From positions 1 to 32,306 of the forward strand of contig CAMDBT010000018.1 in the NCBI GenBank assembly GCA_945889475.1: a DNA stretch of 32,306 bases. Direction: 5' to 3'. Origin of the DNA: Bifidobacterium breve. GTDB lineage: Bacteria; Actinomycetota; Thermoleophilia; Solirubrobacterales; Solirubrobacteraceae. Positions 7,052 to 15,782 of this stretch are shown here, piece by piece. Both the position numbers and the translations under genes were made by a program. How positions within the stretch are numbered: position 1 is the stretch's first letter; each line of letters opens with the position of its first letter. The notes beneath the pieces are model-generated. The model saw only the letters and a list, made by a program, of their open reading frames with translations. It made no database searches and was not told the origin of the DNA.

Positions 7052-7369
7052 ATGACACAGACTGCGAGCACGGCCACAGCACCACAGCACCTCCGCGCAC
7101 TGGAGCGCGCGAACACAGTGCGTCTGGCCCGGGCCGAGCTCAAACGTCGCGTAGCATCCGGTGACACGCTCGCCGCCGAGGTCGTAATCGACTCGCCTTG
7201 GGAGGCTCAGTCAATGACGATCTTCGACCTGATTACAAGCCAGCGACGCTGGGGCCGCGCCCGCTGCCGACGGCTACTGCAGGGCATCCCGATCTCTGAA
7301 CAGAAAACAATCGGCTCGATGACAGCGCGTCAGCGCCAAGCGCTCGCCGCTGCGCTGCCGAGTAGGTAA
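7052..7369 (+). CDS. mihF: Actinobacterial integration host factor (mIHF-type)
   Basis: A 105-residue nucleoid-associated protein resembling mycobacterial mIHF and Streptomyces sIHF. It has a basic N-terminal helix (RALERANTVRLARAELKRRV, about 15-34), the SPWEAQSMTIFDLI segment, a helix-turn-helix-like basic stretch (RRWGRARCRRLL, about 65-76) and the C-terminal GSMTARQRQAL motif that ends the family. These proteins bind and bend or stiffen DNA and affect replication and transcription; they are unrelated to proteobacterial IHF/HU. The start is well set by AAGGAG (7041-7046), 5 nt before the ATG. It converges on the VOC gene with a 7-bp gap. It supports assignment to Actinobacteriota. Confidence 0.9.
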   Translation: MTQTASTATAPQHLRALERANTVRLARAELKRRVASGDTLAAEVVIDSPWEAQSMTIFDLITSQRRWGRARCRRLLQGIPISEQKTIGSMTARQRQALAAALPSR

Positions 7370-7376
7370 GCCAGCC

Positions 7377-7859
7377 TCAGTCGCTGACAGCGACGATCTC
7401 GATGATCTGACCGTCAGGATCGCGCAGATATACGGAGCGCAGCTTGTCGCGGTCGAAGGTTTCGGTGGTCGGAATCTCGCGCTGGCGAAGGTAGTCGCGC
7501 CAAGCTTCAACCTCGGCGGCCGAGCCAACCGCAAGCGCTAGGTGGTGGACGCCGCCAACCCCCTGCGTCGCTGCTTCGATCTGGGGGTACTCAAGGAAGG
7601 TGAGGCGCAGAGCAGGCGCTGCGCCGCTCGCCTGCGGATCGCTTGAAAACCAGAAGTGGCGTGTCGCCGGGTCGTCCGCGTTGACACCGGTATCGACGAG
7701 CGCAAGACCCAGTAGGTCGCGGTAAAAGACGGTCGTGCGCTCTAGGTCGCTGCAGATCAGAGTTGCGTGGTGGAGACCAATGATCCGCATCGGCTGCGCC
7801 CCGCCGACAGCGGCGGGCACCTCGGGCGCCGGAAACTGCGGATCACTCATGCTCGCCAT
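7377..7859 (-). CDS. VOC/glyoxalase-fold protein
   Basis: A 160-residue vicinal-oxygen-chelate protein with two beta-alpha-beta-beta-beta modules after a 24-residue Pro/Ala-rich lead. Metal ligands consistent with the family are His30 or His31 (GLHHATL), Glu90 (TFLEYP), His105 or His106 (GVHHLAL) and Glu154 (QIIEIV). Members are glyoxalase I, ring-cleaving dioxygenases, epimerases and resistance proteins; the reaction here cannot be assigned. AGGAGG lies about 7 nt before ATG 7859. The start overlaps the upstream membrane-protein gene by 13 nt, so this is the last gene of the long minus-strand unit. A shorter start at the second Met (7850) is possible. Confidence 0.85.
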   Translation of the reverse strand: MASMSDPQFPAPEVPAAVGGAQPMRIIGLHHATLICSDLERTTVFYRDLLGLALVDTGVNADDPATRHFWFSSDPQASGAAPALRLTFLEYPQIEAATQGVGGVHHLALAVGSAAEVEAWRDYLRQREIPTTETFDRDKLRSVYLRDPDGQIIEIVAVSD

Positions 7860-8335
7860 GACATCCCTCCTGATCGACTACGGAAGAGAGTACGCAGAAG
7901 CCACCAAAGAACGCCAAAGAGGACGGCACCAGCGCCAAGCACGAGCACTTTGGGCAGGCCGCTCAGCAGCACCAGTGGGAGCGCAAGGATGACCGCCGCG
8001 CAGGCCGCGATCAGAACCGAGTGTGAGCGGTAGCCGGCAAGATGCTCACGCAGGCACAGCTCCATTGTGGCGGCCATGATCAGGGCTAGACCGAAGCCGA
8101 TCAGCAGCCCGCGCGGCGATCCGCCGAGCAGTGCCGCGGCGATCACGACGATGCCGACAAAGATGCAGATCTCGGTCAGCGGGACCGGCGACCAGGGCGG
8201 CTTTGGCGCCTCATCGAGCCGCGCGCGGCGGCGAACAGCAGCGTCGCGGTTGGCGCGCGCTGGAGCCGACGCAGCCCCGTCGCCGCTTGCGGCCGGTGCC
8301 TCGGAGAGTCCGCGCTTGCGGCTTCGCCGTCCCAT
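7847..8335 (-). CDS. Conserved four-helix membrane protein, unknown function
   Basis: A 162-residue protein. A basic, Ala/Arg-rich cytoplasmic N-terminus (1-48) contains many basic residues, then a PWSPVPLTEI segment leads into about four hydrophobic helices (roughly 53-70, 73-92, 103-121, 124-145) and a basic tail. ATG 8335 lies 2 nt after the upstream stop (TGAAAATG), which sets the start; the longer open frame to 8383 would overlap that gene by 46 nt. I associate this type of small PPW-containing membrane protein with Solirubrobacterales genomes. No function is known. Confidence 0.75.
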   Translation of the reverse strand: MGRRSRKRGLSEAPAASGDGAASAPARANRDAAVRRRARLDEAPKPPWSPVPLTEICIFVGIVVIAAALLGGSPRGLLIGFGLALIMAATMELCLREHLAGYRSHSVLIAACAAVILALPLVLLSGLPKVLVLGAGAVLFGVLWWLLRTLFRSRSGGMSWRA

Positions 8336-8337
8336 TT

Positions 8338-8820
8338 TCAGGTGGCTAACGGGCAGCCAGAGGAGAGCTTGACGCGCCACCAACCCATCAGCCGCCCGAT
8401 CGGTCCGAGCCGGGGCGCCACGCTCCAGACGCCGCAGCCGCCAACGCCAAGCTCGCGCTGCGAGATCCGCAGGCGGCGATGTTCGGCTGGATCGAGCAGC
8501 ATCGCTGCCAGCAGCTCGCGGCTCGCGCTTCGCTCGAGCTCACGCGTTAGGAGTGCTTGACGAGCCTCGCGCAGCGAGCCGATCAAGTCGTCACGGAGTA
8601 GCTCAAGCTCGCCGAGGCTCTGAATCCGCGGGCCGCCGGCGCGGAGCTTCGGCAGTTCGAGCCGGTCGGGGAAGGCTTCGCAGAAGGTGGCGCTGAGAAG
8701 GCGATCTAGCTGCGCGATCTGCGCGTGGAGCGTGCTCCGTGCAGCGCGCTCGTCAAGCTTCGAATCGCATTCTGGCAGCAGATCGCTGCCGGCCCGGTGG
8801 TCGAGTAGTAGCACTGCCAT
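8338..8820 (-). CDS. Conserved hypothetical protein with GWW-x-KLSSGCPLA tail
   Basis: A 160-residue soluble protein. The first two thirds are helical and Leu/Arg-rich (about 25-115). The C-terminal 40 residues are striking: GVGGCGVWSV, then PRLGPIGRLMGWWRVKLSSG followed by CPLAT, rich in Gly, Trp and Cys. This tail looks like the conserved core of the family, but I cannot attach a function. The ATG at 8820 is preferred; a TTG at 8826 is the alternative. It sits 28 bp after the B3/4 gene and 2 nt before the next gene, so it is co-transcribed with both. Confidence 0.65.
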   Translation of the reverse strand: MAVLLLDHRAGSDLLPECDSKLDERAARSTLHAQIAQLDRLLSATFCEAFPDRLELPKLRAGGPRIQSLGELELLRDDLIGSLREARQALLTRELERSASRELLAAMLLDPAEHRRLRISQRELGVGGCGVWSVAPRLGPIGRLMGWWRVKLSSGCPLAT

Positions 8821-8848
8821 CGGCAAAGTCTAACCGGCAGCGGAGCGG

Positions 8849-9478
8849 TCAGCTACCGCTAATCGCGGCGGCAGCGATCGTCAGCGCCTCGTCACTGGCG
8901 ATCGCGCTGACGCCAGCTACGACAACGGCCACGAGCAGAAGCCTCTCGCTCCGCCGGCCCGCAGCCAGCGGCGGTTCGGGCCGCTGGAAAAGCTGGCAGA
9001 GCGGCTGCTCCGTGTCGGCTAGCAGCAGCGACCCTGGGCTGACGGCACGCCCCGACAGACGCTCGCCGCGCTCGGCGCTACGGATTGCGATCGGCGGCGA
9101 GACCAGACCAGCATCGAAGGCGATGACCGGTACTGAAGTCTCTAGCAGCGCTAACAGGAGCCCGTCGCTGATGCGATCCTGCGGCTGGTTGCCGCCGCTC
9201 AGCAGGCGCCCGAGCACGGCCTGCTCGATTGGCGTCGGCTGCTGATCAGGATCAACCCCAATTAGTCGGAAAAAGCTGCGGTAGGCGGCGGGCACCTGCT
9301 GCTGGCGCAGCTCAACTGCCTGGCGGCCTTTCAAGCGACTCGCCAGTTGTGCGAGCCGCTCGCCAACACCCTGGTCGCTGCGATGCTCGGTGCACTCACA
9401 GCTGAGCCAATCGGCGCGCAGCCCGGGGAATTCGATTCCAATCTCGTCGCCCAATTCAGCCCGTCCTTTCGAGCGCAC
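8849..9478 (-). CDS. B3/4 domain-containing protein
   Basis: A 209-residue protein with a stand-alone B3/B4 domain, the module known from the beta subunit of phenylalanyl-tRNA synthetase, where B3/4 hydrolyses Tyr-tRNA(Phe). Recognisable elements are GIEFPGLRADWLS near the N-terminus, the VPAAYRSFFRLIGVDPD segment (about 62-78) with TPIEQAVL following, and the DGLLLALLETSVPVIAFDA block (about 105-123). The domain fills most of the protein and no synthetase is fused to it. GTG 9478 overlaps the thioredoxin-like gene by 23 nt. Free-standing B3/4 proteins may act as tRNA-editing or ligand-binding proteins; a hydrophobic stretch near the C-terminus (about 182-205) could be a membrane helix. The link to the lipid transporter genes is unexplained. 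Confidence 0.75.
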   Translation of the reverse strand: MRSKGRAELGDEIGIEFPGLRADWLSCECTEHRSDQGVGERLAQLASRLKGRQAVELRQQQVPAAYRSFFRLIGVDPDQQPTPIEQAVLGRLLSGGNQPQDRISDGLLLALLETSVPVIAFDAGLVSPPIAIRSAERGERLSGRAVSPGSLLLADTEQPLCQLFQRPEPPLAAGRRSERLLLVAVVVAGVSAIASDEALTIAAAAISGS

Positions 9479-10106
9479 GGAGCTGACGGTTTAGCTCCGC
9501 TCCGCTCACGCCACCGACGGTAACGCCAGCGACCACTCCTCCGGCCTTGAGATAGACGATCTGCGGGCAAACCGCTACGCCGTAAAGGTTGGCGAGCGCG
9601 CCGTCGCGATCCTCAGCCACGGGGATCTTCCAGCCGTGACTAGCGACCAGCGCGCGCGCCTCGCTTCGCTCGCCGGCGATGACGACTGCGGCAACAGGCA
9701 GCGCCGGAAACGGTTCCGCTGCCTGCACCACCTGATCGAGCGTGTCGGCGCAGCGGCCTTCGCTGGAGTCGATGAATACCAGCACTGCTCCGTGGCCGCG
9801 GACCAACTCGCAGGAATTGAGCACCCCCGCACCGTGCAGCTGGCAGGCAGCTTTTACCCCGCCGCTGGCCGCTCCACGCTGGGTCACGTTGACATCACCC
9901 TGCAGCGACGAAGTCACCAGTGGTGCTGCAAACTCGGCCATCGCTGCGCCGACTAGCGGACCGGTCGACGAGCCGCGCTCGCCGGTCGCCGTGTTGTAAG
10001 TGACATAGGCGACTAGGAGCACCAGCGCCGCGATCAGCAAGATCCCCGGCAGGCGTGTCTTGGCCTGCGCTGGCTGGCTCGGCCCGGTCGGCGGCCGACT
10101 ACTCAC
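9456..10106 (-). CDS. Membrane-anchored TlpA/thioredoxin-fold protein without CXXC
   Basis: A 216-residue protein with one N-terminal transmembrane helix (about 20-37) and an extracytoplasmic thioredoxin-like domain (about 55-212). Where TlpA has FWASWCPPC this protein has FIDSSEGRC, so the nucleophilic Cys is Glu116 and only the resolving Cys119 remains. The cis-Pro loop is present as VCP (Cys180-Pro181). A second Cys pair, C88 and C99, lies before the fold. Classical dithiol oxidoreductase chemistry is therefore unlikely; a monothiol, isomerase-like, peroxiredoxin-like or purely binding role is possible. GTG 10106 overlaps the MMPL stop by 4 nt (GTGA), so the two are translationally coupled. 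Because it follows the mce and MMPL genes, extracytoplasmic partners are plausible. Confidence 0.75.
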   Translation of the reverse strand: MSSRPPTGPSQPAQAKTRLPGILLIAALVLLVAYVTYNTATGERGSSTGPLVGAAMAEFAAPLVTSSLQGDVNVTQRGAASGGVKAACQLHGAGVLNSCELVRGHGAVLVFIDSSEGRCADTLDQVVQAAEPFPALPVAAVVIAGERSEARALVASHGWKIPVAEDRDGALANLYGVAVCPQIVYLKAGGVVAGVTVGGVSGAELNRQLRALERTG

Positions 10107-12727
10107 GGCCGCGGATTGCGGGCCGGCAGTTGGCGGTTGATCGAAGCGAAGCGGCGACGCAGCGCACCGGGCTCGGCCAGCATCAGCACGGCAGGCAGGA
10201 CAACCAAGACGCCAACCAGCGCCACGCCGAGGTCGATCACGGTGACGAGGCCAAAGTCGCGCAGCATGCGGATTTCAGAAACCACAAGCACAGCGAAGCC
10301 AGCGATCGCGGTCGTCCCCGAGGCGACGACTGCGGCGCCGGTTGACGCGTAGGTCGCGCGCAGCGCTACGGCTGGGGCTAGTCCGTCGCTGCGCTCGCGC
10401 GCGTAGCGCTCGCTCAGCAGCACGCTGAACTCGGTCGCGATTGCGACGACCAGCGTGGAGAGCACAACCGAGAGCGGATTGAGCGGAATTCGAGTCGCAA
10501 AGAGAATCAGCGCCGACCAGCCGGTCGCTAGCGCTATCGGCAGCAGCGGGACCAGCGCACGGCGCCAGCTACGGAGAGCGAGAAGCAGCACCAATCCGAC
10601 GGCAACGAGGCTGATCAGCAGCGCTACGCCGCGGCGTAGCGGCGAAGCGAGCCGATCGTTGGCGGCTGCCGTCAGCACCGGCAGTCCAGCGAGCCGCGCA
10701 CGCACGCCCGGCGGCGGGTCAAGTTCGCTCTCCATCACACGCAGCACCGAGAACTGGCGATCAAGGCTCATCAAGCGGAGGCCGAAGGCCAGCGTCGCGG
10801 TCTTGCGATCAGGGGCGATCACGTTCTGCGTCAGGTACGGGGGAATCGCTCTTAGCAGCGCGTCGACCCGCTGCTGCGAGGAGACTGAATCAGGCGTCGT
10901 GAAGAGATCGGGCAGCGAGAACGCGGGGCAGAGATCAGAGCCACGACAGCCGCGCTCGGCGTTGTAGTCGAGCCGCCTGAGCACCCGCGACTGGTAATCG
11001 GTCATCCAGGCGACAACGGCCGGATCCGAAGCGTTTTCAGCCTCCACGACAACGTTGACCTCACCGCCAACTCCGCTGAGCTTCTGCAGCTGCTGGAGGT
11101 CGCGCAGCGCCGGCAGCGACGAGGGGACGAGCTTCTGGACGTCGGACTCGACCTTGGCTTGCGTGTCAACCGCCCAACCGACCAGCGCCAGCGCAGCGGC
11201 GATGGCCAGAACCCGGCCGGGTTTCTCGGTCGCAAGCCGCAGCGCGCCAGAAGTCCAAGCGCGCATCCGAGCGGCGACAAAGCGCCATCCGCCGGTCGCG
11301 GTGATGATCGCGCCGGCATCGTTCCAAGCCGCCCCGGCCGCGGCGATTGCGCGCGGCGGCGAGCTGCGCCGCTCAAGCAGCGCCCCGGCTGCAACGCCCA
11401 ACGTCAGCGCGCAAACAAGCGCCAGCACGATGCCGACCACCAGCAGCAGGCCGAAGCCGCGGATCATCGGCACCGGCGAGAGCACGAGTACGAGGAAGCC
11501 AGCGGCGGTGGCGGCGGCGGCAGCGAGGATTGTCGGTGCGCCGCGCGCCGCGACAAGGCCGATCGCCGAGGCCAACGGCGGCCCTTGCTCATCGAGCCTT
11601 GACTGCAGCTGGATCGCGTAATCGACAGCTAGGCCGATCAGAATTGGGACGGTCGCGATCGAAGCCATCGTCAGGCCGATCCCGCTGATCGCCATCACGC
11701 CGAAAGTCAGCGCAACTGCGGCCAGCGCTACTGCCAGTGGCAGCAGCCTCAGCCGTGAGCGGAAGACAATGCCCAACGTAAGCGCCATCACGATTACGGC
11801 CGCGATCAAAAGAATCAAGATCGACCTCGAAATCGAATCGCTCAGCTCGCCGATCAGCACCGGCGCGCCGGTCACCTGGTAGCTGCCGTCGGAGAGAGCC
11901 CACTGCTCCATCTCGGTCGCGGCGCGAATGTCGGCAATCGCAGCTTTGCGCTGACCTTCGCTCAAGTCGCTGCGCAAGCGAACTTGAATCAGCGCGCCCT
12001 GCGAACTGGGGAAGATCGTTGCGAAGCGCGCCTTTGGCTCTCCAGTCGCGCGGGTCGGGTCGAAGATCAAGCGGGCGAGGAACTGGGGGTCGTCGAGTGC
12101 CGGCAACTTCGTCAGCCCGTAGCGCAGCGCCAGCCCGGCAAGCTGCTGGAAATAGGCCGCGTCAACCTTCTGACGCGCTTTCGCGCGGGCAGCCCCGGCC
12201 GCTGTGGAATCGCCGCTCTTCGCTAGCTCGGCGCGATAGGCCTTGCGGCCAGCGGCTGCGCTGGCTTGCTTCTGCGCGGCGGCGAAGCTGTGGAGCTGCT
12301 CGTTGATTTGGCCGACCGCCTCGTTGATGAAGGTCCCGGGGCCGAAGACGACCTTCGCCGGTTTCGTCGCCGCCAGCCGCCCGCAGGGCCCTCTCTTTCC
12401 TCCGGGCGGGTCGTCGGAACCAGCCGGATTTCCGGCGAGGCAGCCTTCGAGCCCGAAGACGCGACCTAGATCCTCGCCAAGCGCGATTCGCGCCGCAGGC
12501 TCGCGCACAACTACGTAGACGGCGTCGTCGCCAAATCGCTCATGGAGCCGATCTGTCGCTGCGTATCCGGGCGTTGAGCGGCCAACGAGCGTCTCGGTCT
12601 CGGCGCTCGGTTCGAGCCTCAGCGCAAACAGCGCGCCGACAACCGCCAGCGCCAAGACGGCCAGTGAAACCGCGACCGGCCGCCGCGCCGCGAAGCCCAT
12701 TACTGCCGCTAACAGGCGAGTGACCAT
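10103..12727 (-). CDS. MMPL/HAE3-family RND transporter
   Basis: An 874-residue RND-type transporter with the typical MMPL layout: one helix (about 15-36), a large extracytoplasmic porter loop (37-305), a block of five helices (about 306-445), then a repeat with one helix (near 505), a second porter loop (525-690) and five helices to the C-terminus. The sterol-sensing-like VDYAIQLQSRL segment follows the fourth helix. MMPL proteins export lipids, glycolipids, hopanoids or siderophores using the proton gradient. Both porter loops hold close Cys pairs (GCLAGN...PCGRL and GCRGSDLCPAF), likely disulfides. ATG 12727 is preferred over the TTG at 12730. It starts 43 bp after the sixth mce gene, with no convincing terminator between, and overlaps the next gene, placing it in the mce unit. 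Confidence 0.88.
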   Translation of the reverse strand: MVTRLLAAVMGFAARRPVAVSLAVLALAVVGALFALRLEPSAETETLVGRSTPGYAATDRLHERFGDDAVYVVVREPAARIALGEDLGRVFGLEGCLAGNPAGSDDPPGGKRGPCGRLAATKPAKVVFGPGTFINEAVGQINEQLHSFAAAQKQASAAAGRKAYRAELAKSGDSTAAGAARAKARQKVDAAYFQQLAGLALRYGLTKLPALDDPQFLARLIFDPTRATGEPKARFATIFPSSQGALIQVRLRSDLSEGQRKAAIADIRAATEMEQWALSDGSYQVTGAPVLIGELSDSISRSILILLIAAVIVMALTLGIVFRSRLRLLPLAVALAAVALTFGVMAISGIGLTMASIATVPILIGLAVDYAIQLQSRLDEQGPPLASAIGLVAARGAPTILAAAAATAAGFLVLVLSPVPMIRGFGLLLVVGIVLALVCALTLGVAAGALLERRSSPPRAIAAAGAAWNDAGAIITATGGWRFVAARMRAWTSGALRLATEKPGRVLAIAAALALVGWAVDTQAKVESDVQKLVPSSLPALRDLQQLQKLSGVGGEVNVVVEAENASDPAVVAWMTDYQSRVLRRLDYNAERGCRGSDLCPAFSLPDLFTTPDSVSSQQRVDALLRAIPPYLTQNVIAPDRKTATLAFGLRLMSLDRQFSVLRVMESELDPPPGVRARLAGLPVLTAAANDRLASPLRRGVALLISLVAVGLVLLLALRSWRRALVPLLPIALATGWSALILFATRIPLNPLSVVLSTLVVAIATEFSVLLSERYARERSDGLAPAVALRATYASTGAAVVASGTTAIAGFAVLVVSEIRMLRDFGLVTVIDLGVALVGVLVVLPAVLMLAEPGALRRRFASINRQLPARNPRP

Positions 12728-12770
12728 CAAGCCAAATTAGCGCCGAGCGCCAATCGCCGCGCCGACCCGA

Positions 12771-14294
12771 TCAGGGGACGAGCTTCGGTGTTACGGGGCC
12801 AGCAATGACCTGCGGGAAGTAGAAGCCGCTGCCGAAAACCGGGCCCTGTAGCGGACAGGCTGGCGCTACAACGTTGGCAGGGTCGCCAATACCGTCAGGG
12901 TTATTGACGTTGAAGGCGTAGCCCTTCACGCGCGCGGCGTATTCGGGACCGAGCGCCGCCTCTGCGCTCGCCGAGAGACCGGCGGTGATGCCGCTACTGC
13001 AAGACGTCGTCTGGAAGACCGGCATGTTGGCGGTCGCGAGTTTGTCGAACGAGCGCGGCAGCGGATAGGGGTTTGACCTGCTCGACTTGACGCGCTCTGG
13101 GTATGAAGCCAGCGAACGCGGGCTGAGCGTGTTTGTGACGCGCAGATACCGGACCGCCTTGCCATTGAGGTCGGTGCGCGCATTGGTTGCGGCGGCCGCG
13201 TTGGCGACGAACGCTGTCAGCTCACTCGGGTATTGACCGACGTACTGGAAGAGCGGGTTGAGGTTCGCTGTAAGTGGATCAAGCGCCTGCAGCAGCGGCG
13301 GCGTTTCGGCGAGGAAGACGTTGGTTGCGGGGAGTCCCTTCTTCGCAGCGGTGATCGCCGGGCCAAGGCCGATCATAAGATCGTTCAGCGGAGGAGCGGC
13401 GGCTTCGAGCGCGGCGGCGGTCGGCGCGAGCTGCTTGGCGACCGGCTGGAGCTGCGTGATCAGCGGGTTCGTCGTGTCAGCGAAGACGACCAGCCGGTCG
13501 AGCGTCTGACGCGATTCGCGCTGGAACGTAGGCAAGGCGACGAAGGTATCTGCCAGCTGCTGGTTGGCCGCCGCAGTAGTCGAGAAGACGCGGTTGGAGT
13601 TTGTGATCAGGCTGGCCAGCTGGTTGCCGCGCGCGCTCAAGGCGGCAAAGACGACGCCCGTATCGCGGATCAAACCGCTGAGCGCGAGCTCGTTGCGGTT
13701 GAGCACCTTGGCGAGGCGTGTCGCCTGCTCTTCGAGCGGGGCAAATTGCGCGAAAGCATCATTGAGATCGCGGCCGTAACCGGTGCCAGCGATCGCCGCC
13801 TGCTGCTGCCAAGTGCCAAACGCCTCGCGCGTCTTCGGGTCGAAGGCACGGAAGATTTCGTCAAGTTCGACCGACGGCTTGATGTTGCCCAGTGGCAGCG
13901 TCCCATTGTCGGCTACAAATGGTCCGTCAGGGTTACCCGGCGTCAGTTCGAGATAAGTCTCGCCGAGCAGCGACTTGGCGCGTAGCATCGCGCGCGAGTC
14001 CTTTGCCACCGGGGAATACTCGGGCAGCATCTCAACGGTCACGTTCGAGTTACCTCTGACCGGGTCGGTGACAATCGCCGTTACCGTTCCCACGCGCACG
14101 CCTGAGATGCGGACATCGGCCTGCTGTGCGAGCTGACCGGCCTCCCTAAACGGCACCGTGATCTGGTAACCATCGGGCCTCAGCGGCGTCGGGCCACCAA
14201 AGGCGACCCAGAGGAACACCAGCAGTCCAAAGCAGGAGAGCGCAAACAACACCATCGTCATAATTCGAGCGAAACTTGGCGCCTGTTTATTCAT
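12771..14294 (-). CDS. MCE family protein, sixth subunit (MceF position)
   Basis: A 507-residue MlaD/MCE protein: one N-terminal transmembrane helix (about 12-34), an MCE beta-barrel domain (about 42-120, with a RISGVRVGTV core), then a long helical region and a Pro-rich tail. In Mce1 of mycobacteria six such subunits form a hexamer with a needle-like helical channel that conducts lipid. The C-terminal region holds two Cys (about C432 and C480) outside the membrane segment. ATG 14294 overlaps the preceding stop by 4 nt (ATGA), so expression is coupled. Assignment to the sixth position is by gene order only. Confidence 0.92.
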   Translation of the reverse strand: MNKQAPSFARIMTMVLFALSCFGLLVFLWVAFGGPTPLRPDGYQITVPFREAGQLAQQADVRISGVRVGTVTAIVTDPVRGNSNVTVEMLPEYSPVAKDSRAMLRAKSLLGETYLELTPGNPDGPFVADNGTLPLGNIKPSVELDEIFRAFDPKTREAFGTWQQQAAIAGTGYGRDLNDAFAQFAPLEEQATRLAKVLNRNELALSGLIRDTGVVFAALSARGNQLASLITNSNRVFSTTAAANQQLADTFVALPTFQRESRQTLDRLVVFADTTNPLITQLQPVAKQLAPTAAALEAAAPPLNDLMIGLGPAITAAKKGLPATNVFLAETPPLLQALDPLTANLNPLFQYVGQYPSELTAFVANAAAATNARTDLNGKAVRYLRVTNTLSPRSLASYPERVKSSRSNPYPLPRSFDKLATANMPVFQTTSCSSGITAGLSASAEAALGPEYAARVKGYAFNVNNPDGIGDPANVVAPACPLQGPVFGSGFYFPQVIAGPVTPKLVP

Positions 14295-15778
14295 CGCGGC
14301 TCACCGCCCTGAACGCCTGGCGCCTCAGTCGGCGCCCGCTGCGCTTGAGCCGGCTGCTCCGCTTCGATCGCCGAACCGCTCGCCGCGCCAGAGCTGTTTG
14401 CTCGCTGCTGCGCGAGCGAGCGGCGCGCAATCTGCCTGCCGCGAGCTACCTGCGCTGCTGAAGCCGACGACGAGCAGACCTCAGCGACCGTCGGCGCGTT
14501 CAGTAGCGTAATCAGGGTCCCAAGCTCCGGGTTGCCCTTGCCGAGGTCCTCGTAGATTGTTAGCGCGTCGCAGGAGCTAAAGAGCGTGCCGCGGCGAATC
14601 GGGCCACCGGCGTCCTGCGCGCTCAACATGTTGGCCGCAAGGTGGTTGCCCCACGCCGCCCAGAAGAGATAACCCTCCTGTGCTCCTGGTGGGTTGTAGG
14701 CCAGCTCGTTGGTCAGCGTGTTGAGCACCGAAAAGCTCGTGTCCAACTGTGGTGCCGTCGCGGCGAGGTCGGCAGCGGCCGGCCTCAAAGCTGCGACCGT
14801 CGGCCCAGCCTCGGCCGTGAACGGGCGCAGCTGATCCTCAAGCACCGGCGTCGTCTCCGTCGCAAAGCTCTGCAACGACTTCAGCGAGGCCGCGGTGCCG
14901 ACAGCCGTTGGCTGCAGCTTCGAGAGCGCCGGGCCCATCTGATTGGTCAGCGCATTACTGTCAATCACGGCGTGGTTGACGGCGTCAAGCGCTCCAGGCA
15001 ACAACGAGAGCGTGGCGCGTAGGCTGTACTGCTGATCGGCGAAGACCTTGAAAACGTCGTTCGACGAACGCACCCAGCGGGCCAGCTCGGTATCGCGTGC
15101 CCCGAGCTCTTCTGTCAAGAGGCGGAAGTTGTGAATGCCCTGCTTGATGTAGGCCTGACGGCGCCCCATCTCCTTCCCGATCCGTGCCAGATAGACGGTG
15201 ATCGGGTCGAAGCGCTTGAGCGTCGCTGAAAGCTCGTTCGAGTTGCCACTGAGGCCCTCGCCGCCGCCGTTGACGAGTAGTTGCAGGTAAGCGCGGGTAT
15301 CGGCGTCGAGGCCGGCAAGGATCTGATCGGCGTTGACGTTCGGCAGCGTCCTCGAGACCGGCAAGGTTCCGCCGCGAGCAAGTTCTCCCGAGCTCGGTGC
15401 GCCCGGGTTCATCTCGATCACCATGTCGCTGAGCCCGGTCTTCGGACGCAGCAGAGCGGTCGCATCGTTATAGATGTGGGCGTACTTCTCGCGGATCTTC
15501 ATCTCGACGATTGCGGTGCCGTCCTTCAGCGTCACGCCACCGATCTCGCCAATGGTGACACCGGCAACAATCACCGTCTGCCCCTGCCCCGGCATGACCG
15601 CCTGCGCGGTCGAGAACTGCGCGTAGTAGTCAACAAAATCGCTGCCGACAATCGGAACCCAAGCCGGCAGGTAGAAGCGCTGGTTGGAGAGGATGTAGCC
15701 ACCAATCAACACCGCCAGCAGCGCAACCACGCCGAGTGCGATGAAGTCACGAATGTGTTTGGTGATCGCGCTTTTCAT
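14291..15778 (-). CDS. MCE family protein, fifth subunit (MceE position)
   Basis: A 495-residue MCE protein with a transmembrane helix (about 13-33), the MCE domain (about 50-125, VIVAGVTIGEIGGV core), a helical shaft and a C-terminal Ala/Gln/Pro-rich low-complexity tail. ATG 15778 is chosen: it follows the upstream stop by 4 nt and is followed by a normal positively charged lead, whereas the open frame up to 15847 overlaps the preceding gene. In mycobacterial loci the fifth subunit is usually a lipoprotein (LprK-like); this one shows no lipobox, a difference from that model. Its C-terminal region has exactly two Cys (about C403 and C435), the only Cys in the protein. Confidence 0.92.
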   Translation of the reverse strand: MKSAITKHIRDFIALGVVALLAVLIGGYILSNQRFYLPAWVPIVGSDFVDYYAQFSTAQAVMPGQGQTVIVAGVTIGEIGGVTLKDGTAIVEMKIREKYAHIYNDATALLRPKTGLSDMVIEMNPGAPSSGELARGGTLPVSRTLPNVNADQILAGLDADTRAYLQLLVNGGGEGLSGNSNELSATLKRFDPITVYLARIGKEMGRRQAYIKQGIHNFRLLTEELGARDTELARWVRSSNDVFKVFADQQYSLRATLSLLPGALDAVNHAVIDSNALTNQMGPALSKLQPTAVGTAASLKSLQSFATETTPVLEDQLRPFTAEAGPTVAALRPAAADLAATAPQLDTSFSVLNTLTNELAYNPPGAQEGYLFWAAWGNHLAANMLSAQDAGGPIRRGTLFSSCDALTIYEDLGKGNPELGTLITLLNAPTVAEVCSSSASAAQVARGRQIARRSLAQQRANSSGAASGSAIEAEQPAQAQRAPTEAPGVQGGEPR

Positions 15779-15782
15779 CAGA

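Noticed and set aside
12728-12770. Terminator between the sixth mce gene and the MMPL gene
   Set aside because: Only a 4-bp GCGC stem followed by AATTT can be drawn, too weak to count.
14291-15778. Lipoprotein signal on the fifth MCE subunit, as in mycobacterial MceE/LprK
   Set aside because: No Cys occurs near its N-terminus, so no lipobox is possible. The second subunit has two Cys in its helix but without a proper lipobox.
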